Assembly (NCBI RefSeq): GCF_024158605.1
Contig: NZ_JAMZGM010000005.1
Span: 41,234 to 105,233, forward strand
Source: Sebaldella sp. S0638
GTDB lineage: Bacteria > Fusobacteriota > Fusobacteriia > Fusobacteriales > Leptotrichiaceae
Length of the DNA stretch: 64,000 nt
Reading direction: 5' to 3'
This document shows, one piece after another, positions 28,098 through 38,163 of the stretch. How positions within the stretch are numbered: position 1 is the stretch's first letter; each line of letters begins with the position of its first letter. Below the pieces are notes generated by a model. It saw nothing but the letters and a program-made list of their open reading frames with translations. It was not told the origin of the DNA and searched no databases. A program made the translations under genes and the position numbers.

Positions 28098-28841
28098 ATG
28101 GGGAAGAAAAGTGTATATTTATGCCTTTTAGCAGTAGTAATATTTTTTTTTACAGGGTGTGAGGTCTTGAGGACAGCTTTGCATCATGATTACAAAGTAA
28201 ATAAATATAATAAAACAGAAAATAAAGAATATGTAGTAGTATTTCACGGAATATACGGAACAGAAAAAGATATGAAACCAATAGCAGAAATGCTGGAAAG
28301 TAAAGATTATAATATAATAAGTATTCAATATCCCACAAACAGCGACAGCGTAGAAACAATTACCGAAAAATATATAAAACCTGTTGTGGAAGATCTGGAA
28401 AAAGACAGAAAGATTCACTTTGTGGTACATTCCATGGGAAGCGGGATATTAAGATATTATTTGAAAAATAACAGTATGGAAAATCTGGGTAAAGTAGTGT
28501 TCATTTCACCGCCAAGCCACGGAAGCGCACTTGCGGATCATGTGATATCCAAAGTGCTGAAAGATCCGTTAGGGGAAGCAGTGTTTCAGTTTAGTGTAAA
28601 AGATGACAGTTTTGTTAATAAGCTGGGAGATCCTGATTACGAATGTTATGTATTAATTGGGAATAAAACCAATAATCCGCTGTATTCAGCCATGATACCC
28701 GGAAAAGACGACGGAATGGTGCCGCTTGACAGTTCGAAGCTGGATTCCTGTGCATATAAAGTCGTGGATAAGACTACACATACATCAATACTGAAAGATA
28801 AAAGAACATTCGATGAAATAGAAAATTATCTGAAAAATTAA
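28098..28841 (+). CDS. Lipoprotein alpha/beta hydrolase
   Basis: A 247-residue protein with a lipoprotein signal peptide (lipobox FTGC, Cys21). The rest is an alpha/beta hydrolase: VVVFHGIYG for the oxyanion region, nucleophile Ser112 in VHSMGSG, an acid at Asp204 or Asp205 in GKDDGMVPL and His228 in TTHTSI. The fold suggests an esterase or lipase anchored to the membrane; the substrate is unknown. It follows the DUF1385 gene by 27 bases with RBS AAGGAG and is the last gene of the coaD run, ending at a terminator. Confidence 0.85.
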   Translation: MGKKSVYLCLLAVVIFFFTGCEVLRTALHHDYKVNKYNKTENKEYVVVFHGIYGTEKDMKPIAEMLESKDYNIISIQYPTNSDSVETITEKYIKPVVEDLEKDRKIHFVVHSMGSGILRYYLKNNSMENLGKVVFISPPSHGSALADHVISKVLKDPLGEAVFQFSVKDDSFVNKLGDPDYECYVLIGNKTNNPLYSAMIPGKDDGMVPLDSSKLDSCAYKVVDKTTHTSILKDKRTFDEIENYLKN

Positions 28842-28855
28842 TAATATAAATGCAG

Positions 28856-28899
28856 AAAATACTTTTTTGAGGAGATTATCCCTGAAAAGTATTTTTTTT
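28856..28899 (+). terminator. Intrinsic terminator after the hydrolase gene
   Basis: AAAATACTTTT (28856-28866) pairs with AAAAGTATTTT (28885-28895), followed by T residues. Confidence 0.8.
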
Positions 28900-29025
28900 A
28901 TGTTATATTTTTATTTTATAAATAGCTGATTTTGCTGGGAAAATTAGAGCAATGGAAGAATTTTAGCATGATGTATAAAGAAAATTTCTGGAAATATTCA
29001 AAATATATATCATTCGAGTTATTTA

Positions 29026-29055
29026 TTGACAAGATAGATAACAATATGTTATATT
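29026..29055 (+). promoter_or_regulatory. Promoter of the amino-acid transporter leader
   Basis: TTGACA (29026-29031), an 18-bp spacer and TATATT (29050-29055). It would give a leader of about 150 bases before the first gene at 29213. Confidence 0.65.
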
Positions 29056-29095
29056 TATGGAATAAAAGTAAAAGGCTTTTGCCAGTATCCAAGAT

Positions 29096-29183
29096 TAGGC
29101 GTTTTTTTCGGAAAAATTCCTATGAGCATATTGTAAACTGTTTTTGGTTTACTCATTGAGACTGGTTCAATCAGTCTTTTTTT
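29096..29183 (+). promoter_or_regulatory. Candidate transcription attenuator leader
   Basis: Three hairpins follow the promoter: TAGG...CCTA (29096-29122) with a T/A-paired inner stem, GTAAAC/GTTTAC (29133-29152), and AGACTG/CAGTCT (29159-29177) followed by seven T residues, a proper terminator only 30 bases before the permease start. A terminator between promoter and gene implies conditional read-through. No T-box consensus or known riboswitch core was recognised. Confidence 0.55.
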
Positions 29184-29212
29184 ATAAAATTATATATAGG
29201 AGAGGGTAGCAC

Positions 29213-29932
29213 ATGACTGGGAAAACCAGAATTTTGATAAAAATGCTGATCTTTATAGTGTTATTAGCATTGATATTTAAAACAATCGATTTGAGTTTCC
29301 TGAAAAAAAGCGACTGCATCTTTTTACTTCAGGGATTATGGGTAACTGTACAGATAACATTCTGCGGAGTACTTCTAGGTGTAATACTTGGAACTCTGCT
29401 TGCATTTTTGAGGTATTTGAATAATCCCGTTATTGATACAATTATAGAAGAATATGTGGATATACTGCGTGGAATACCAGTAACAATACAGCTTCTTATA
29501 TTTGCTTATTTTATTTTAAGCGGAGTTATTCAGTCAAAATTTCTAATTGCAGTAATTGGTTTTGGTATAAATAGTTCGGCATATGTTTCTGAGATAATAA
29601 GGTCGGGAATAGAAAGTCTGGATAAAGGACAGATGGAAGCAGCAAGAGCGTTGGGAATGCCTTATTCTATGTCGATGTTCGAGATAATAATACCGCAGGC
29701 TGTAAGAAATATTCTTCCGGCATTAATAAATGAATTTATAGCCTTATTTAAGGAAACATCAGTAGTAGGGCTGGTACTTATAAATATGTATGATCTGACT
29801 TTTGCAAGTAAGGCACTGCAAAGTAAATATTATAAACCTGAACCGTATATCCTTGCAGGAATAATATATTACATTTGTGTAAAACTATTTTCAATTTTTG
29901 CTGGCAGTCTGGAAAGGAAGTTGAAAAAATGA
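29213..29932 (+). CDS. Polar amino-acid ABC transporter permease
   Basis: A 239-residue inner-membrane permease of the HisMQ/GlnP family. It has five or more helices, the family motif [16 protein letters not shown], and the EAA loop [22 protein letters not shown] that docks the ATPase. It probably works as a homodimer, because only one permease gene is present. Its TGA stop overlaps the ATG of the ATPase gene (ATGA), so translation is coupled. The three genes permease, ATPase and binding protein form one importer. Confidence 0.94.
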   Translation: MTGKTRILIKMLIFIVLLALIFKTIDLSFLKKSDCIFLLQGLWVTVQITFCGVLLGVILGTLLAFLRYLNNPVIDTIIEEYVDILRGIPVTIQLLIFAYFILSGVIQSKFLIAVIGFGINSSAYVSEIIRSGIESLDKGQMEAARALGMPYSMSMFEIIIPQAVRNILPALINEFIALFKETSVVGLVLINMYDLTFASKALQSKYYKPEPYILAGIIYYICVKLFSIFAGSLERKLKK

Positions 29933-30657
29933 TAGAAATCAAAGGTTTATATAAAAATTTCGGCAGTCTGGAAGTACTGAAAGATATAAATAAAACTATA
30001 AATAAAGGCGAAGTGGTAGCTATAATCGGACCCAGCGGAAGCGGGAAATCTACTCTTCTAAGATGTATAAATCTTCTTGAAACACCAACTAAAGGAGAAA
30101 TTTTAATTGAAGGAACGAATATACTTTCCTCAAAATCAAATGTAAATAAAATCAGACAGAAAGTGGGAATGGTTTTTCAGCATTTTAACCTTTTTCCGCA
30201 TAAAACAGTATTACAGAACCTTACTTTGGCTCCAATGAAACTGAAAAAAATGTCAAAAGCCGAGGCTGAAAAAACAGCAATGGATCTTTTGAGAAAAGTA
30301 GGGCTGGAAGAGAAAAGAGATGTTTATCCGAATACACTTTCAGGAGGACAGAAACAGAGAGTAGCAATAGCAAGAGCTCTTGCCATGAATCCGGAAGTAA
30401 TATTATTTGATGAGCCTACATCAGCATTAGATCCTGAAATGATAGGGGAAGTTCTGGATGTAATAAAAAAACTTGCCCATGAAGGAATGACAATGCTTCT
30501 TGTGACACATGAGATGGGATTCGCAAGAAATGTAGCCAAAAGAGTAATATTTATGGATGAGGGAAGAATAGTAGAAGATGAAAATCCTGAAAAAATATTT
30601 ACTAATCCTGAACATGAGAGAACAAAAGAATTTTTGAACAAAGTATTAAATCATTAA
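29929..30657 (+). CDS. Polar amino-acid ABC transporter ATP-binding protein
   Basis: A 242-residue GlnQ/HisP-type ATPase. It has Walker [10 protein letters not shown], the Q-loop in [14 protein letters not shown], the signature [15 protein letters not shown], Walker [14 protein letters not shown] and the His switch in [10 protein letters not shown]. The ATG at 29929 is chosen because the protein then begins [12 protein letters not shown] like its family and overlaps the permease stop by four bases. The exact amino acid cannot be decided from this subunit. Confidence 0.96.
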   Translation: MIEIKGLYKNFGSLEVLKDINKTINKGEVVAIIGPSGSGKSTLLRCINLLETPTKGEILIEGTNILSSKSNVNKIRQKVGMVFQHFNLFPHKTVLQNLTLAPMKLKKMSKAEAEKTAMDLLRKVGLEEKRDVYPNTLSGGQKQRVAIARALAMNPEVILFDEPTSALDPEMIGEVLDVIKKLAHEGMTMLLVTHEMGFARNVAKRVIFMDEGRIVEDENPEKIFTNPEHERTKEFLNKVLNH

Positions 30658-30694
30658 AAAAAATTATAATATAAAAATTTGAGAGGAGAAACAA

Positions 30695-31474
30695 ATGGAA
30701 AAAACATTATTTTTATTGAGTCTTATGCTTTTATTCATACTAAGCTGCGGTTCTAAACAGGAAGCTGCAACTGCTGATGGAGGAGACAAGGCTGCTGACG
30801 GAAAAGAAAAAGTATTACGTGTAGGGACTAACCCAGAATTCAAACCGTTTGAATATGTAGGTGAAGGCGGAAAAACAGAAGGTTTTGATATAGATCTTAT
30901 GAATATGATCGGTGAAGAGCTTGGGTATAAAGTAGAGTGGAAAACAATGGCATTTGACGGGCTTATTCCTGCACTTAAGAATAACGAAATTGATGCAATA
31001 ATAGCCGGTATGAGTGTTACTGAAGAGAGAAAAGCAGCAGTGGATTTTAGTGATGAGTATTATATCTCAAAGTTTGCCTATGTAAAACTAAAAGGTGATA
31101 CATCATTAAACAGCATTGATGATATGAAAGATAAGAGACTTGGTGCACAGTTAGGGACTATTCAAGAACAGGAAGCTAAGAAAAATAGTGAAAAAACTGT
31201 TGTTAACGAAGCTATAACTTCATTAATCCTTGAATTAAAAAATAAAAATCTTGATGCTCTTGTACTTGAAGATGTAGTAGCAAGTGCTTATGTAAGTGAA
31301 AATCCCGAACTTGAAATTTTTGCCACTAAAGATATGACTGATAATGGAGGAACAGCTATTGCTTTTGATAAAGGTAAAAATGCAGAGTTAATCAAACAGG
31401 TAAATGAAACTATAAAAAAATTAAAAGAAAACGGAAAATATGACGAATTATTGAAGAAATATAATTTGAAATAG
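30695..31474 (+). CDS. Amino-acid ABC transporter substrate-binding lipoprotein
   Basis: A 259-residue SBP_bac_3 protein. A lipoprotein signal ends at FILSCGS (Cys18). The mature part shows LRVGTNPEFKPFEYVGEGG, GFDIDLMNMIGEELG and the DGLIPALKNNEIDAIIAGMSVTEERKAAVDFS signature. It delivers the ligand to the preceding permease/ATPase. The RBS is GAGAGGAGAAAC. Residues around the ligand pocket (FDGL, SVTEER) fit a basic or polar amino acid such as arginine, but this is inference. A strong terminator follows. Confidence 0.93.
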   Translation: MEKTLFLLSLMLLFILSCGSKQEAATADGGDKAADGKEKVLRVGTNPEFKPFEYVGEGGKTEGFDIDLMNMIGEELGYKVEWKTMAFDGLIPALKNNEIDAIIAGMSVTEERKAAVDFSDEYYISKFAYVKLKGDTSLNSIDDMKDKRLGAQLGTIQEQEAKKNSEKTVVNEAITSLILELKNKNLDALVLEDVVASAYVSENPELEIFATKDMTDNGGTAIAFDKGKNAELIKQVNETIKKLKENGKYDELLKKYNLK

Positions 31475-31492
31475 TTTATTATAAAGAAATAC

Positions 31493-31522
31493 AAAAAGCC
31501 CTTGATTTTTCAGGGCTTTTTT
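31493..31522 (+). terminator. Intrinsic terminator of the amino-acid transporter operon
   Basis: AAAAAGCCCTTGA (31493-31505) pairs with TCAGGGCTTTTTT (31510-31522) with one bulge; the T run is part of the descending arm. It may also stop transcription from the opposing LRR gene. Confidence 0.9.
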
Positions 31523-31555
31523 GTAATAATGGGAACTTTTTGGGAATTAAGCATG

Positions 31556-32644
31556 TTAAAACTCATTACAGTCAGAATAGATTATGTTTCTTACTGTCAT
31601 AAAATTACTTTTATTTATTTTTTTATATTCTTCAATGTATTTTCCTATGAGTTCATTCTTTTTTGAACTCCCTGTATAGAAACTGCATTGTTTCAGAGAC
31701 TTGTTTTTCAGTACAGGAATAACAGATTCCGGCATAAACTTAGACGGGCAGCAGGAAAAAGATGCACTTTCAAGATTTTTGACGTATTCCAGCGGAGAAA
31801 TATCTGTAAGCGACTTCATATCATCAAATAAAATGTGTTTTAAATGATTATGTTCTGACAAATCCGGTATATAATCAATATTTCGCAGGCAGGATAATTC
31901 CGCAGCAGTGAGATTCGGCAGCTTAGCAATAAGTTCTATATCTGTAAATTTAGTAATTCTAAATAACTGTAATGCCTTGATTGTTTTATTGCCGTATAAT
32001 TCGGAAAAATCATGAGTATTCCCCCAATGTATCTTTAGTGATCTTAAATTTTTTATATCATTTAAGAATGCTGTGCTTTCAAGTGTAATTCCTTTTAACA
32101 TAAGACTTTCAAGCATTGGAAGATTTACTATGGAATGTATATTTTTTTTGTAACCGTGAAGATAGAGAACTTTTAACTATTTGAACCGCTTTAATAAAGA
32201 TATGTCAAACGAAGATTTCTTTGTTTCCATTGAAAACTGTTCCAGCTTATCTGAAATTTCTGGTATAAAGCTGAAATTATCCAGCAGATAAACATTTAAC
32301 CGAAGACTTTTCAGATTTTTTAGATATTTCAGCGAAGAAATATTATCAGTATTTTCTGTGTAATCAATACTTAGCTTCTCAATATTCGGTAAATATTTTA
32401 GAAAAGATAAATCAAGATTTTTTTTATTATAGCTGTATAAACGAAAGCCTGTCTTTGGAAATTTTGAAAAATATTGTTCATTCAAAGCTGTAAGTGTCTC
32501 GCGGGAGGGAATGTCATTAGTCTGAATTCTGTCAAATACACCTATTTTTATTATTTCATTTAGTTCTCTGCCGGTAAGACCGCCTTTGAGATCAATAAAA
32601 TTGATCTTATCACCGGAAGCATTATAAGAAACTGAATACCCCAT
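31556..32644 (-). pseudogene. Leucine-rich-repeat protein gene interrupted by one amber codon
   Basis: Two frames on the minus strand, 32644-32177 (155 codons) and 32116-31556 (186 codons), lie in exactly the same frame, separated only by a TAG at 32179-32177 and 20 open codons. Read through, it is a protein of about 362 residues starting MGYSVSYNASGDKINFIDLKGG with degenerate LRR units (LPNIEKLSIDYTENTDNISSLKYLKNLKSLRL; LPNLTAAELSCLRNIDYIPDL). The sequence around the stop reads LLKRFK-stop-LKVLYLHGYKKN; a CAG-to-TAG change would restore a normal LRR strand. There is no signal peptide. An intact ATG at 32116 could allow reinitiation, but it has no clear RBS. Function unknown. Confidence 0.75.
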
Positions 32645-32874
32645 AAATAAATATTTCCTTTCTAGATATTATAAATAATTAAAAATCATATCTGATAAAT
32701 AACTGAGACTTTTTAATTTATTATATCAGTAAAATAAAATGAAATAAAGCTGTAATACTTTTATAATAAAAAAATCGGGAATTTGTGATATAATTGTATA
32801 GTTATATACTTTAACCAAAATACTGATTATTATAATAAATAAACTTTTAAGAAATATGCATAAAGGAGAAAAAT

Positions 32875-33237
32875 ATGGATAAACCAATGGTGGTAAAAGT
32901 AGTGGGGATAATAACGCTTATACAGCTGGGGATGAGTACCCTGATAGCTCTGATCGGCGGTTTCAGGGTAGAAAATAGCGAAATAAACGGAGGTTACGCA
33001 GTATTGGCAGTGATTATTATTTCTGCGATTATTATGGTTGCCGCGTCAATACTTTTATTAAAAGGAAACAGGTACGGAAGAATAATTTATCTTATAGGTA
33101 CTATTATGACTCTTACAGGAAATGTAGCAGCGAGAGGTGTGGAATTCGGGCTTCAGGCTTCGCTTATACCGTTGTTGTTTACAGTTTTATTGTATGCGAA
33201 AAAATCTGCAAGAGAATATTACAAAGAGATAAAATAA
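32875..33237 (+). CDS. Small polytopic membrane protein of unknown function
   Basis: A 120-residue protein with four hydrophobic segments (VKVVGIITLIQLGMSTLIALIGG; YAVLAVIIISAIIMVAASILLL; IIYLIGTIMTLTGNV; LQASLIPLLFTVLLYA) and a charged C-terminus (KKSAREYYKEIK). I do not recognise a family. The RBS AAAGGAG precedes the ATG. It stands alone, with a TATAAT-like -10 (TGTGATATAATTG) about 90 bases upstream. The spacing to prfA is about 110 bases with another TATAAT-like element in between, so it is probably its own unit. Confidence 0.7.
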   Translation: MDKPMVVKVVGIITLIQLGMSTLIALIGGFRVENSEINGGYAVLAVIIISAIIMVAASILLLKGNRYGRIIYLIGTIMTLTGNVAARGVEFGLQASLIPLLFTVLLYAKKSAREYYKEIK

Positions 33238-33345
33238 ATATTTCATAATTAATGTTCAACAGGAAAAGTAATTGTTTATTTGTAAAAAGGGCTGATTTAT
33301 GATATAATTTTTAGGTTAAAAATAATGAAAATGAAGGAGCAGGTA

Positions 33346-34425
33346 ATGTTTCAGAAATTAGATGATGTAGTAAAAAAACACGAGGAACTTACACAATTAT
33401 TAATGGATCCAGAGGTGACAAGCGATCCTAAAAAAATAATGGAATATAACAAAGCATTAAACAGTATAAATGATGTAGTGGAAAAATATAAATACTATAA
33501 GGATAAAAGAGAAGAACTGACTTCATTAAAAGAAGATCTGAAAAATGAAAAAGACAGTGAAATGAAGGATATGATTCAGGAAGAAATAAAAAACGTAGAA
33601 GAAGAGATACCAAATATAGAAGAAGATCTGAAAGTACTTCTGCTGCCTAAAGATCCTAACGATGAGAAAAACGTAATTATGGAAATAAGAGCAGGAGCAG
33701 GGGGAGACGAGGCGGCATTATTTGCATATGACGTTTTCAGAATGTTCTCTAGATATGCTGAAAGAAACAGATGGAAAGTGGAAGTAATAGACAGAAATGA
33801 TATAGGTGTAGGCGGATTAAAAGAGATAGTATTCCTGATACAGGGAAAAGGAGCCTATTCCAAGCTGAAATATGAAAGCGGCGTTCACAGGGTGCAGAGA
33901 GTACCAGATACAGAATCTTCAGGGAGAATACATACATCTACTATTACAGTAGCCGTGCTTCCTGAGATAGACGATGTAAGTCAGGTGGAAATAAATCCCG
34001 GTGATCTGAAAGTAGATACATACAGAGCGAGCGGAGCCGGCGGACAGCACGTAAATACCACTGATTCAGCTGTAAGAATTACTCATATTCCTACTGGCAT
34101 AGTGGTAACTTCACAGGATGAAAGATCGCAGCTGAAAAACAGAGACAGAGCAATGAAGGTGCTTGCTTCTAAGATTTATGAAATGGAAGTGGAAGAACAG
34201 AGAAAAACTGTAGAAAGCGAAAGAAGAATACAGGTAGGTTCCGGAGACAGATCAGAAAAGATCAGAACATATAATTTTCCTCAGGGAAGAGTAACAGATC
34301 ACAGAATAAAGCTTACATTGCATAAATTAGATCAGGTTCTCGACGGTGATCTGGTAGAGATGATAGATGCATTAACAGCGTACGCACAGGCGGAACTTTT
34401 GAAGGCAGTCGGTGAGAATGAATAA
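33346..34425 (+). CDS. prfA: Peptide chain release factor 1
   Basis: A 359-residue class I release factor that reads UAA and UAG. The anticodon tripeptide of the RF1 type is in [14 protein letters not shown] (P-x-T), and the catalytic GGQ lies in [18 protein letters not shown]. The start ATG 33346 follows AAGGAGCAGGTA; an upstream in-frame ATG at 33325 has no RBS. Its last bases overlap the start of prmC, the enzyme that methylates the GGQ glutamine, so substrate and modifier are made together. Confidence 0.96.
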   Translation: MFQKLDDVVKKHEELTQLLMDPEVTSDPKKIMEYNKALNSINDVVEKYKYYKDKREELTSLKEDLKNEKDSEMKDMIQEEIKNVEEEIPNIEEDLKVLLLPKDPNDEKNVIMEIRAGAGGDEAALFAYDVFRMFSRYAERNRWKVEVIDRNDIGVGGLKEIVFLIQGKGAYSKLKYESGVHRVQRVPDTESSGRIHTSTITVAVLPEIDDVSQVEINPGDLKVDTYRASGAGGQHVNTTDSAVRITHIPTGIVVTSQDERSQLKNRDRAMKVLASKIYEMEVEEQRKTVESERRIQVGSGDRSEKIRTYNFPQGRVTDHRIKLTLHKLDQVLDGDLVEMIDALTAYAQAELLKAVGENE

Positions 34426-35503
34426 GTTAATTGATATATTGGAAAAATCCAAAAAATATCTTGAAGACAATAAAGTAGAAAACCCAAGAATAGAAACTGA
34501 GCTAATCCTATCACAGGTCTTAAATCTGGATAGGATTATGCTTTATGCATATTTTGACAGGGAACTGAATGATGATGAAGTATCTGAAATAAGAGCTCTG
34601 TTGAAAAGTAAAATAAATTCCGGGGAAATTCCGGGGAAAAATGATGAAATAAGTATGAAAACACTTATGGATCAAAGTATAAAATATCTGGAAAACCACC
34701 AGATAGAAGAAGCAAGACTAACAGTGGAACTTATCTTTTCCTATGTGCTTTCTGTTGACAGAATGATGCTCTTTACCAAGTATGCTGTGCAGCCTGAGGA
34801 AGAGAGCAAGAATAAAATAAGAAATTTACTGAAATTAAGGGCGAAGGACAAAATACCTCTCCAGTATCTTCTGAATGAGGAAGAATTCTACGGAAGACCT
34901 TTTTATATAAATAAAGGAGTTTTGATTCCGAGAAATGAAACTGAGATAGTAGTAGAAAGAGCCTTGGAAGAGCTGAAAGGCATCACAGCACCGAATGTTC
35001 TGGACATAGGTGCAGGAAGCGGAGTAATCTCAATAACTATTGCCAAAGAAAAAACTGATTCCAAGATTCTGGGTGTGGATATATCAGATAATGCTTTGGA
35101 AATAGCAAATAAAAATAAGAGTCTGCTAAAAGCCGACAATGTAAAGTTTTTGAAGTCTAATTTATTTCAGGAAGTAAATTATCATAATTTTGATATGATA
35201 ATTTCTAATCCCCCTTATATTCCAAAATCTGAGTATGATACACTGAGTGATGACGTAAGAATGCATGAACCGGAAGAAGCACTTATGGCTGAAAATGAAG
35301 GATTGTTTTTTTACTACGAAATAAGCAAAAGTGCTGTAGATTACTTGAAAAACGGCGGAAAACTTATATTTGAATGCGGATATAACCAGGCAGAAATAAT
35401 AGAAAATATAATGAAAGAAGCCGGATATAAAAATATAGAAATATTCAAAGATCTGAACGGAATAAACAGAGGTATCACAGGATGTATTTTTAAAGAGGAA
35501 TAA
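34418..35503 (+). CDS. prmC: Release-factor glutamine methyltransferase PrmC with duplicated N-terminal domain
   Basis: A 361-residue SAM-dependent enzyme, about 75 residues longer than usual. The catalytic half is normal: [13 protein letters not shown] for SAM and SNPPYIPK (NPPY at 264-267) for the glutamine. The N-terminal substrate-binding helical domain occurs twice, at residues about 1-66 ([20 protein letters not shown] ... [10 protein letters not shown]) and 80-142 ([20 protein letters not shown] ... [10 protein letters not shown]), joined by a short linker. The start ATG 34418 overlaps the prfA stop. The role is N5-methylation of the GGQ glutamine of RF1 and RF2. The duplication is seen directly; its effect is unknown. 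Confidence 0.94.
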   Translation: MNKLIDILEKSKKYLEDNKVENPRIETELILSQVLNLDRIMLYAYFDRELNDDEVSEIRALLKSKINSGEIPGKNDEISMKTLMDQSIKYLENHQIEEARLTVELIFSYVLSVDRMMLFTKYAVQPEEESKNKIRNLLKLRAKDKIPLQYLLNEEEFYGRPFYINKGVLIPRNETEIVVERALEELKGITAPNVLDIGAGSGVISITIAKEKTDSKILGVDISDNALEIANKNKSLLKADNVKFLKSNLFQEVNYHNFDMIISNPPYIPKSEYDTLSDDVRMHEPEEALMAENEGLFFYYEISKSAVDYLKNGGKLIFECGYNQAEIIENIMKEAGYKNIEIFKDLNGINRGITGCIFKEE

Positions 35504-35709
35504 TGTTTTTTCAATAAAAGATACGATTATTAAAAAAAAACAATCATATTTTAATTAAATAAAATTCTATATTATTTTTTATTAAATTGTAAAACATGAC
35601 TTGGAAGTCATAAAATTTGTTTTTTATTAAAGAATAAAAAACAGACTAATGAGTCATTTTTATGTTATAATGTATGGACAGAGTAGAAATATTAGTTTAG
35701 GAGGTACAG

Positions 35710-36342
35710 ATGAAAAAATTGTTTATGATTTTTGGCTTTTTAGCTGTTGTTATATGCTTTCCGGTAAAAACATATGCTATCACAAGATATATTATAAATA
35801 ATGGAAAAGTTTATTATCAGCGTCTTAAATTCAGGGACGAAATGACAGAAGCAGATGCTCAGACATTCAAAAATCTGGATTATTTTTATGCGAAAGATAA
35901 AAACTATGTTTATTATGAGGGAGACAAACTTCTGGGGGTAGATCCGCTGACTTTCAGAATACTGGATTACAGCTATACCAAAGATAAGGACAAGGTTTAT
36001 TACTACAGAACAGCTTTGGGAAATGTAGATCCTGCCACATTTAAAATACTGGACTACTATTATACCAAAGATAAAAATAATGTATATTATCTGAGAGATA
36101 CTTTGAGCGGAGCTGATATACCGTCATTTAGAGTATTAAGATTCAGCTATGCAAAAGATAAAAATAATGTTTATTATCACGGGAATAAAATAGAAAATGC
36201 TGATCCAGCTACATTTAAAATACTGGATATAGATTATGCAAAAGATAAGAATCATGTATATTATACAGGAAAAGTCATTAAGGATGGGAATCCTGCCGAT
36301 TTTGAGCTGATAGAGCCAAACTGGTATTTATTTTACAGATAG
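35710..36342 (+). CDS. Secreted DKNYY-repeat protein
   Basis: A 210-residue protein with a signal peptide (FMIFGFLAVVICFPVKTYA). The mature part is built of about five repeats of roughly 30-33 residues with the core YAKDKNNVYYxGxxLxxADPATFKILD, the DKNYY family pattern. Such repeats probably form a beta-rich surface or periplasmic structure, and no enzymatic role is known. RBS TAGGAGG precedes the ATG, and a TATAAT-like -10 lies about 45 bases further up. It is monocistronic, ending in a terminator. Confidence 0.85.
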   Translation: MKKLFMIFGFLAVVICFPVKTYAITRYIINNGKVYYQRLKFRDEMTEADAQTFKNLDYFYAKDKNYVYYEGDKLLGVDPLTFRILDYSYTKDKDKVYYYRTALGNVDPATFKILDYYYTKDKNNVYYLRDTLSGADIPSFRVLRFSYAKDKNNVYYHGNKIENADPATFKILDIDYAKDKNHVYYTGKVIKDGNPADFELIEPNWYLFYR

Positions 36343-36356
36343 GTTTTATCATAAAC

Positions 36357-36383
36357 AGGCCGTTTTTTAGAACGGCTTTTTTT
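36357..36383 (+). terminator. Intrinsic terminator of the DKNYY gene
   Basis: GCCGTT (36359-36364) pairs with AACGGC (36371-36376), followed by seven T residues. Confidence 0.85.
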
Positions 36384-36496
36384 CTTGAAATAAATAATGT
36401 AAAAATACATTTTTAATATATTTTAATAAGGAAAATGTGTTATAATATAAAAGATTCTAAAATAAAACAGTGTAAGCAGAAACACAAGGAGAAAAA

Positions 36497-37516
36497 ATGA
36501 AACTATCAGATTTTGATTTTGATCTGCCTGAGAATTTAATAGCGCAGAATGCCGTAGAGCCGAGAGATCACTCAAAGTTAATGGTACTTAATAAAGAAAA
36601 ACAAACTATAGAACATAAAAAGTTTTATAATATATCAGATTATCTGAAAAAAGGAGATGTACTGGTAGTAAACAGAACAAGAGTCATTCCGGCAAGATTA
36701 TTCGGGAAAAAGGACACAGGAAGTGTTCTTGAGTGTTTTTTATTAAAACGTCTTGATTTAAACACATGGGAAGTCCTTTTGAAACCTGCTAAGAAGCTTA
36801 AAATCGGGCAGAGATTGATTTTTCTTGAAGGTAAGCTGGAAGCAGTGCTGAAAGAAATAAAAGACGACGGGAACAGAATTCTGGAGTTTATATATAACGG
36901 AAGCTTTGAAGAAATATTGGACGAACTGGGAGAAATGCCTCTTCCGCCTTATATTACTGAAAAGCTGAAAGATAAAAACAGATATCAGACAGTATACGCA
37001 AAAGAAGGAGAGTCAGTGGCAGCACCTACAGCAGGACTGCACTTTACAAATGAGCTTTTAGAAAAACTAAAGGATTCAGGAGTAGAGCTTACTGAGATAT
37101 ATCTGGATGTGGGGCTGGGAACATTCAGACCTGTACAGGTAGAAAATGTACTGGAACACAAAATGCATTATGAAAAATATCATATTCCCAAAGAAAGTGC
37201 CGAGATTATTAACAGGGCGAAAAAAGAAGGAAGACGTATTGTCGCTGTGGGAACTACCACGGTGAGAACACTGGAATCTTCAAATGACGGATCAGAAGTG
37301 ATTCCCGGTGAGGGTGAAACAGATATATTCATTTACGGGGACTATAAATTCAAAATAGTAGATGCTTTGATCACAAATTTTCATCTGCCTAAGTCAACTC
37401 TGCTGATGCTTATATCAGCATTTGCAGAAAAGGATTTTATTTTCAGGGCATATGAAACGGCTATTTTGGAGAAATACAGATTTTACAGCTTTGGAGATGC
37501 TATGTTTATATATTAA
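36497..37516 (+). CDS. queA: S-adenosylmethionine:tRNA ribosyltransferase-isomerase
   Basis: A 339-residue enzyme that adds the ribosyl part of SAM to preQ1 in tRNA to give epoxyqueuosine. Family landmarks are [17 protein letters not shown] at the start, [25 protein letters not shown] and TTVRTLES, and [16 protein letters not shown] near the end. The RBS is AAGGAG, with a TATAAT at about 36440-36445. No preQ1 riboswitch was recognised in the short leader, and tgt and queG are not in the window. It may be the first gene of the run to 39.9 kb. Confidence 0.96.
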   Translation: MKLSDFDFDLPENLIAQNAVEPRDHSKLMVLNKEKQTIEHKKFYNISDYLKKGDVLVVNRTRVIPARLFGKKDTGSVLECFLLKRLDLNTWEVLLKPAKKLKIGQRLIFLEGKLEAVLKEIKDDGNRILEFIYNGSFEEILDELGEMPLPPYITEKLKDKNRYQTVYAKEGESVAAPTAGLHFTNELLEKLKDSGVELTEIYLDVGLGTFRPVQVENVLEHKMHYEKYHIPKESAEIINRAKKEGRRIVAVGTTTVRTLESSNDGSEVIPGEGETDIFIYGDYKFKIVDALITNFHLPKSTLLMLISAFAEKDFIFRAYETAILEKYRFYSFGDAMFIY

Positions 37517-37552
37517 TATTCAGATAAAAAATAAATTTATATCAGGTGTTTT

Positions 37553-38137
37553 ATGAATAAGATAAAAAAATATATTTTGAATCTAAAAAGTACAAAAATA
37601 AGAGAGTTATCAAAGATAATTCTGGAAGAAAAATATGATGAATTTGAAAAATATATCAATTTGTTCTATGAAGACAGGAAAAAATATTTGGCTGATATAT
37701 TGAAAGACAGGGAAGTATTCGGAAGTGATCCGAAGAATGAAGATATTTACACAGCTTTGAAAAATTTTGCAGTGTATAACAATAAAGGAGTCTTTTACTA
37801 TAAAGCAGATATATTTGATAAAGATGCAGAGTGGAACAGAACAGCGGAGATGTTTGATATTTTATTTCAGGATATGCTTTCTCAGGAGATAATACTGGAT
37901 ATATTGAGGATGTGCTTTTTTACAGATGAGAAATACAGTGCGGGATTATTTTTTGATTTTATCTCTGGTGTACTGGAAAAGAACAACCTGAAAATGTATT
38001 TCTGGAATGATGATTCAGATTTACTTTTATTTTTTATTTTGATGAAAGATATAAGGATTAAATATATGAACTTTTCAGAATTTTTATCAAACAGTGAAAC
38101 GGGTTCCAAATCAGGAATTTATTCGGTAAAAAAGTAA
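37553..38137 (+). CDS. Protein of unknown function
   Basis: A 194-residue soluble protein rich in Lys, Asp, Phe and Tyr, predicted mainly helical (KIRELSKIILEEKYDEFEKYINLFYEDRKKYLADILK at the start is given only in part here: helices near 12-45). I recognise no family, signal peptide or membrane helix. It begins 37 bases after queA and its TAA is followed at once by the next gene's leader, so it belongs to a packed run of three unknown genes. The RBS is weak (ATCAGGTG). Confidence 0.65.
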   Translation: MNKIKKYILNLKSTKIRELSKIILEEKYDEFEKYINLFYEDRKKYLADILKDREVFGSDPKNEDIYTALKNFAVYNNKGVFYYKADIFDKDAEWNRTAEMFDILFQDMLSQEIILDILRMCFFTDEKYSAGLFFDFISGVLEKNNLKMYFWNDDSDLLLFFILMKDIRIKYMNFSEFLSNSETGSKSGIYSVKK

Positions 38138-38163
38138 TGAAAAACAGAAACAGGGAGGAACAT

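Noticed and set aside
28932-29159. Plus-strand frame of 75 codons before the amino-acid transporter
   Set aside because: It begins with TTG without an RBS, spans a promoter and hairpins, and its composition looks random. The leader-RNA reading fits better.
29159-29177. GGTTCAATC resembling a tRNA T-loop
   Set aside because: No acceptor, D-arm or anticodon stem fits around it. It is the loop of a terminator hairpin.
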